Part shown: piece after piece, positions 4,531-7,984 of the stretch | Layout of the letters: the number at the start of each line of letters is the position of its first letter | How positions within the stretch are numbered: position 1 is the stretch's first letter | Assembly: GCA_036564195.1 (NCBI GenBank) | Contig: DATCLA010000300.1 | Coordinates: 1 to 7,984, forward strand | Origin: DATCLA01 sp036564195 | GTDB taxonomy: Bacteria > Bacillota > UBA4882 > UBA8346 | Length of the DNA stretch: 7,984 nt | Direction: 5' to 3' | Program-made: the position numbers and the translations under genes | The notes under the pieces: model-generated | Databases searched by the model: none | Told to the model about the DNA's origin: nothing | What the model saw: the letters and a program-made list of their open reading frames with translations, nothing else

Positions 4531-6456
4531 ATGGGAAAGTTTTATATTACGACTCCGATTTATTACCCCAGTGACAACTTGCATATTGGCCATGCATATG
4601 CCACGGTGATTGCGGATGCCTTAGCCCGTTATCACCGTCAGATCGGGGATGATGTCCGTTTTTTAACCGGTACCGATGAACACGGACAGAAGATCCAACG
4701 CCGAGCTGAGGCAGCCGGAATTACCCCCCAGGCTTACGTGGATCGGATTGTCGCCAATATTAAAGAGTTATGGCGTAAGTTTCAAATCAGTAATGACGAC
4801 TTTATCCGGACTACCGAAAAACGCCATGAACAAGCGGTCCAACAAATATTTGAACGTTTATACCGGCAAGGTGACATTTATAAAAGTGAGTATGAGGGCT
4901 GGTATTGCACTCCCTGTGAGGCTTTTTGGACAGAACGTCAGCTGCAGGAGGGGAAATGTCCGGACTGCGGCCGGGAAGTGGAGTTAGTCAAGGAAGAAAG
5001 TTACTTCTTTAAGCTTTCAAAATATGCCGACCGCTTGATCCGGTATATTGAAGAACATCCTGAATTCATCCAGCCGGTCTCCAGAAAAAATGAGATGATT
5101 AATAATTTTTTAAAGCCGGGCCTGGAAGATCTGTGTGTCTCCCGTACTACGTTTAACTGGGGAATTCAAGTTCCTTTCGACTCCAAACATGTGGTTTATG
5201 TCTGGCTGGATGCGTTATCCAATTATATTACGGCTTTAGGTTATCCGGAGAAGACGGAGTTATTTCAGAAATATTGGCCGGCTGACTTACATTTGGTCGG
5301 AAAGGAAATTATGCGTTTTCATACGATTATTTGGCCAATAATCTTAATGGCGTTGGATCTGCCGCTGCCAAAACAGGTTTTTGGCCACGGCTGGCTGGTA
5401 TTGGATGGCGGGAAGATGTCCAAGTCAAAGGGGAATGTAATCGACCCGCTGGTTTTAATTGAAAAATATGGGCTTGATGCGGTCCGTTATTATTTATTAC
5501 GGGAATTTCCATTTGGTTCGGATGGCTATTACAGTGAAGACGCTTTGGTGCTCCGTATTAATACCGACCTGGCCAACGACTTAGGAAATTTACTCCATCG
5601 CACCTTGTCAATGATTGAAAAATTTAACGATGGTGTTATTCCCGTCCCCGGAGTATATCAGGAGTTGGACCGGCAGATTATTGAACAAGCTGAGCACAGC
5701 CGGACTGAGTTGCGCCAGGCGATGGAACGCTTAGAGGTCAATCTGGCCTTAGCGGCAATTTTCAAGTTAGTCAGCCGTACCAACAAATATATTGACGAGG
5801 CAGCTCCTTGGTCGCTGGCAAAAAAGCCAGAAGATCGGGAACGTTTGCATACAGTTCTGTATACAATGGCAGAGTCATTGCGGCTAGTGGCCGAATTTTT
5901 AGTGCCGTTTCTGGTCGAGACTCCGGAAAAAATCCGTATGCAACTGGGTATCCCCCAAGGCCAAACCGACTATGATACCGCTACGCAGTGGGGCGGGCTA
6001 AAACCGGGGATCCGGGTTCAAAAAGGCAATCCGATTTTTCCGCGGATTGAGATTGAAAAGACAAAGCAGCCCAGTCCTGCAAAAGCAGAACAGAAACAGG
6101 TGGCAGCAAAACCGCAGGTTTCCCAAGACGAAGTAATTACCATTGAGGAATTCGCGAAAATTGATTTAAGAGTAGCCACAGTGGTGGCAGCCGAAAAAGT
6201 GGCAGGTTCCGATAAACTGTTAAAGCTGCAAATCCGGATCGGTGATGTCGAACGGCAAATTGTTGCCGGGATCGCCCAATATTATGATGCGGAAACTATG
6301 ATCGGCAAGGAAGTTGTAGTGGTAGCCAACCTTAAGCCTGCTAAGTTGCGGGGGATTATCTCCCAAGGGATGTTGTTGGCAGCCACTAACGATCAAGGTC
6401 AGGTATGTTTAGTGTGCCCGGAGGCTACGATTGGTTCGGGTGCTAAGGTGAGATAG
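4531..6456 (+). CDS. metG: Methionyl-tRNA synthetase with C-terminal tRNA-binding domain
   Basis: A 641-residue class I synthetase that charges tRNA-Met in the cytoplasm. It shows the HIGH motif (18-21) following ITTPIYYPSDNL, TGTDEHGQKI (46-55), a four-cysteine zinc knob (C126, C129, C143, C146), WLDALSNYITALGYP (225-239) and KMSKS (295-299). The anticodon-binding helical domain follows (NLLHRTLSMI, AIFKLVSRTNKYIDEAAPWSLAK). A charged, Pro/Ala/Gln-rich linker near 510-532 connects to a complete EMAP/OB-fold tRNA-binding domain (533-641; FAKIDLRVATVV, VVVVANLKPAKLRG, SQGMLLAA). Length is normal for dimeric bacterial MetRS of this type. GGGAGG (4514-4519) is 11 bases before the ATG. Expression is governed by the Met T-box just upstream. 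The tatD start codon abuts its stop codon. Confidence 0.98.
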   Translation: MGKFYITTPIYYPSDNLHIGHAYATVIADALARYHRQIGDDVRFLTGTDEHGQKIQRRAEAAGITPQAYVDRIVANIKELWRKFQISNDDFIRTTEKRHEQAVQQIFERLYRQGDIYKSEYEGWYCTPCEAFWTERQLQEGKCPDCGREVELVKEESYFFKLSKYADRLIRYIEEHPEFIQPVSRKNEMINNFLKPGLEDLCVSRTTFNWGIQVPFDSKHVVYVWLDALSNYITALGYPEKTELFQKYWPADLHLVGKEIMRFHTIIWPIILMALDLPLPKQVFGHGWLVLDGGKMSKSKGNVIDPLVLIEKYGLDAVRYYLLREFPFGSDGYYSEDALVLRINTDLANDLGNLLHRTLSMIEKFNDGVIPVPGVYQELDRQIIEQAEHSRTELRQAMERLEVNLALAAIFKLVSRTNKYIDEAAPWSLAKKPEDRERLHTVLYTMAESLRLVAEFLVPFLVETPEKIRMQLGIPQGQTDYDTATQWGGLKPGIRVQKGNPIFPRIEIEKTKQPSPAKAEQKQVAAKPQVSQDEVITIEEFAKIDLRVATVVAAEKVAGSDKLLKLQIRIGDVERQIVAGIAQYYDAETMIGKEVVVVANLKPAKLRGIISQGMLLAATNDQGQVCLVCPEATIGSGAKVR

Positions 6457-7224
6457 ATGTGGGTTGATACACATTGTCATTTAAACGATGAGGCTTTTAA
6501 AGCGGACTGCCCGGCAGTAATTGAACGGGCAGTCCACTCCGGTATTGGGCGTCTGATAGTGGTTGGATATGACCTGGAGTCTTCCCGGGAGGCAGTTCGG
6601 ATGGCCAAACAATATGACTTTATCTATGCAGCAGTAGGGATTCACCCTCATGATGCCGGGCAATGGAATCAACAGACCGCTACTGTGATTCGGGAGTTGC
6701 TGGGAGAGACCAAAGTAGTGGCGCTGGGTGAGATCGGTTTGGACTATCATTATGACTATTCTCCCCGAGAGGAACAGATTGCAGCATTCCGGGATCAGCT
6801 ATTACTGGCTAAGCAATTAGCCAAGCCGGTGATTATCCATAACCGTGAGGCGCATCAGGATACGATCCGGATTCTAAGCGAAACTGCTTTAGGTCCGGCG
6901 GGTGGGGTGATGCATTGTTTCTCCGGAAGCAGCGAGATTGCACGGAAATGTCTGGATTTGGGGTTGTATATTTCCTTCACCGGCTCGCTTACATTTGAGA
7001 ATGCTCATAAGCTGCGTGCTGTGGCCCAGGGCTTGCCGCTGGACCGCTTATTAGTTGAAACCGATGCTCCATATTTAACGCCACACCCTTGGCGCGGCCA
7101 GCGTAATGAACCAGAGCGGGTGCGGACGGTGGGAGAAAAGTTGGCCGAAGTTCAGAACCGGTCCGTTGTCGAAGTAATGGAACTGACCACGGTTAATGCT
7201 AAACGACTCTTTCGCATAGACTGA
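6457..7224 (+). CDS. tatD: TatD-family metal-dependent hydrolase (3'-5' DNase type)
   Basis: A 255-residue TIM-barrel hydrolase of the amidohydrolase-like TatD family; characterised members are metal-dependent DNases that remove 3' nucleotides, though the physiological substrate is not settled for this branch. All expected metal ligands are visible: H6 and H8 in DTHCHL, E92 in ALGEIGLDYHYD, H128 in VIIHNRE, H153 in VMHCFSG and D203 in LVETDAPYLTP. Length is normal and there is no signal peptide. Its ATG directly abuts the metG stop codon, and the ribosome site AAGGTGAG (6445-6452) lies inside the end of metG, so it is translated from the metG transcript. The next gene encodes a radical SAM protein of a kind known to travel with TatD. 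Confidence 0.95.
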   Translation: MWVDTHCHLNDEAFKADCPAVIERAVHSGIGRLIVVGYDLESSREAVRMAKQYDFIYAAVGIHPHDAGQWNQQTATVIRELLGETKVVALGEIGLDYHYDYSPREEQIAAFRDQLLLAKQLAKPVIIHNREAHQDTIRILSETALGPAGGVMHCFSGSSEIARKCLDLGLYISFTGSLTFENAHKLRAVAQGLPLDRLLVETDAPYLTPHPWRGQRNEPERVRTVGEKLAEVQNRSVVEVMELTTVNAKRLFRID

Positions 7225-7269
7225 ACAGAGAGCCTTAAAGATGATTCTGACGAAGAAGGATGATGCCAG

Positions 7270-7866
7270 ATGCATGGTAAGGAAATGGTGATTGCGTACC
7301 CCTTAAACCAGGGATTATATCTTAATATCACAAACCGCTGTCCGAACGCCTGCCTTTTCTGTATTCGGCAAACGGCTCATGGGGTTGGTTATGATTTGTG
7401 GTTGGAACATGAACCGACGGTAACGGAAATCACCGCAGCGATCGGTAACCCCTCCGGTTACCGAGAAGTTGTATTTTGTGGTTATGGTGAACCATTAACC
7501 CGCCCCGAAGTTGTCGTGGAAGTGTCCCGCTGGGTCAAACAGTTTGCGGTACCGGTCCGCTTAAATACCAATGGTTTGGCGGATTTATTTTTAGGTTATG
7601 ATATTTTGCCGCAATTGGCAGGTTTGATAGATGTAATTTCGATTAGCCTGAATGCGGAAGACGCTGCCGCCTATGCTAGAATAACCCAGAGTCAGTATGG
7701 GCTAAAAGCTTATCCGGCCTTATTGGACTTTGTTAAACGCAGCCGTAACTATATCCCGAAAGTGGTGGTGTCGGCAGTAGACTATCCGGGGATTAATTTA
7801 GATAATATAGGAAAAGTTGCAAAAAGTTTAGGAGTGGCGTATAGAATCCGTAGTTTCCAACAATAA
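7270..7866 (+). CDS. TatD-associated radical SAM protein
   Basis: A 198-residue protein with the radical SAM cluster motif C24-x3-C28-x2-C31 (CPNACLFC), preceded by LYLNITNRCPN. FCGYGEP (69-75) matches the SAM-binding GGE-type motif; LNTNG (98-102) and VISISLNAED (122-131) are later strands of the partial barrel. No SPASM or other extra cluster domain is visible; the protein is short and complete, as in the radical SAM family repeatedly found next to TatD genes (TIGR04038 type, as I recall). The reaction and substrate are unknown. It starts 45 bases after tatD with AAGGAT (7256-7261) 8 bases before the ATG, and should be the last gene of the metG operon. The pairing suggests a shared but undefined task with TatD. 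Confidence 0.9.
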   Translation: MHGKEMVIAYPLNQGLYLNITNRCPNACLFCIRQTAHGVGYDLWLEHEPTVTEITAAIGNPSGYREVVFCGYGEPLTRPEVVVEVSRWVKQFAVPVRLNTNGLADLFLGYDILPQLAGLIDVISISLNAEDAAAYARITQSQYGLKAYPALLDFVKRSRNYIPKVVVSAVDYPGINLDNIGKVAKSLGVAYRIRSFQQ

Positions 7867-7984
7867 TAATTTTGGGAAGGAATTCATCCTTCGGCAGCGA
7901 ATAATTTATTTTATTATTATTTTCAACTTTATACCAAAAATATTATTAAACCAGCTGATAATATAATTTTTATGGCTAAATATT
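7867..7984 (+). other. AT-rich tail with a short hairpin
   Basis: No gene is visible in these 118 bases. GAAGGA (7876-7881) pairs with TCCTTC (7887-7892) across a 5-base loop, then GGCAGCGAATAA leads into AT-rich sequence without a clean T-run. It might be a weak terminator for the metG operon or a regulatory or repeat element ahead of the next gene. A TATAAT at 7962-7967 lacks a recognisable -35, and the ATG at 7972 has no ribosome site. Confidence 0.4.

Noticed and set aside
4381..4593. Minus-strand reading frame over the T-box and metG start
   Set aside because: It spans the T-box antiterminator and terminator and the metG start region; the RNA structure explains this sequence.
4676..4987. 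Plus-strand overlapping frame within metG
   Set aside because: It is a frame-shifted shadow of the synthetase, covering its zinc-knob region in another frame.

Overview
The window looks like chromosome from an endospore-forming, low-to-mid G+C Firmicute of the Clostridia type. This rests on four things: an AbrB gene with what look like Spo0A boxes in its leader, a SPOCS-domain (DUF3794) protein, a methionine T-box, and the rsmI / abrB / metG / tatD neighbourhood that is familiar from spore-forming Clostridia. The genus cannot be fixed from the sequence. Most of the window is housekeeping. I see no insertion sequence, phage gene, CRISPR array, tRNA or defence system.

Layout. Positions 1-46 are the 3' end of a 5S rRNA, closed by a strong intrinsic terminator (60-96), so the window opens at the end of an rRNA operon. 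A single-gene unit follows: a 175-residue SPOCS/DUF3794 protein (246-773) with its own terminator (797-829). Next comes a plus-strand set of three genes: a divergent CbiG-like protein (978-2039), a CobO/BtuR corrinoid adenosyltransferase (2091-2615), and the 16S rRNA 2'-O-methyltransferase RsmI (2615-3487), which overlaps cobO by one base. RsmI meets the convergent abrB gene (3732-3484) tail to tail, with overlapping stop codons.

The 760 bases between abrB and metG are the main regulatory region. They hold a near-consensus sigma-A promoter for abrB, tandem Spo0A-like boxes just downstream of its predicted start, AT-rich DNA with a 16-base direct repeat, a strong promoter at 4169-4197, and a complete T-box riboswitch with an AUG specifier and a terminator/antiterminator switch. 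The T-box controls metG (4531-6456), tatD (6457-7224) and a TatD-associated radical SAM gene (7270-7866), which appear to form one operon. The last 118 bases are AT-rich with one short hairpin.

How the genes fit together. MetRS expression should rise when tRNA-Met is uncharged, and tatD and the radical SAM gene would be co-transcribed with it. AbrB is the transition-state regulator that Spo0A normally shuts off on entry to sporulation. CbiG-like and CobO are both corrinoid proteins, but no other cobalamin-synthesis gene is visible. The points most worth following up are the eroded orphan CbiG paired with CobO, the uncharacterised radical SAM partner of TatD, and the unexplained AT-rich segment upstream of the T-box.
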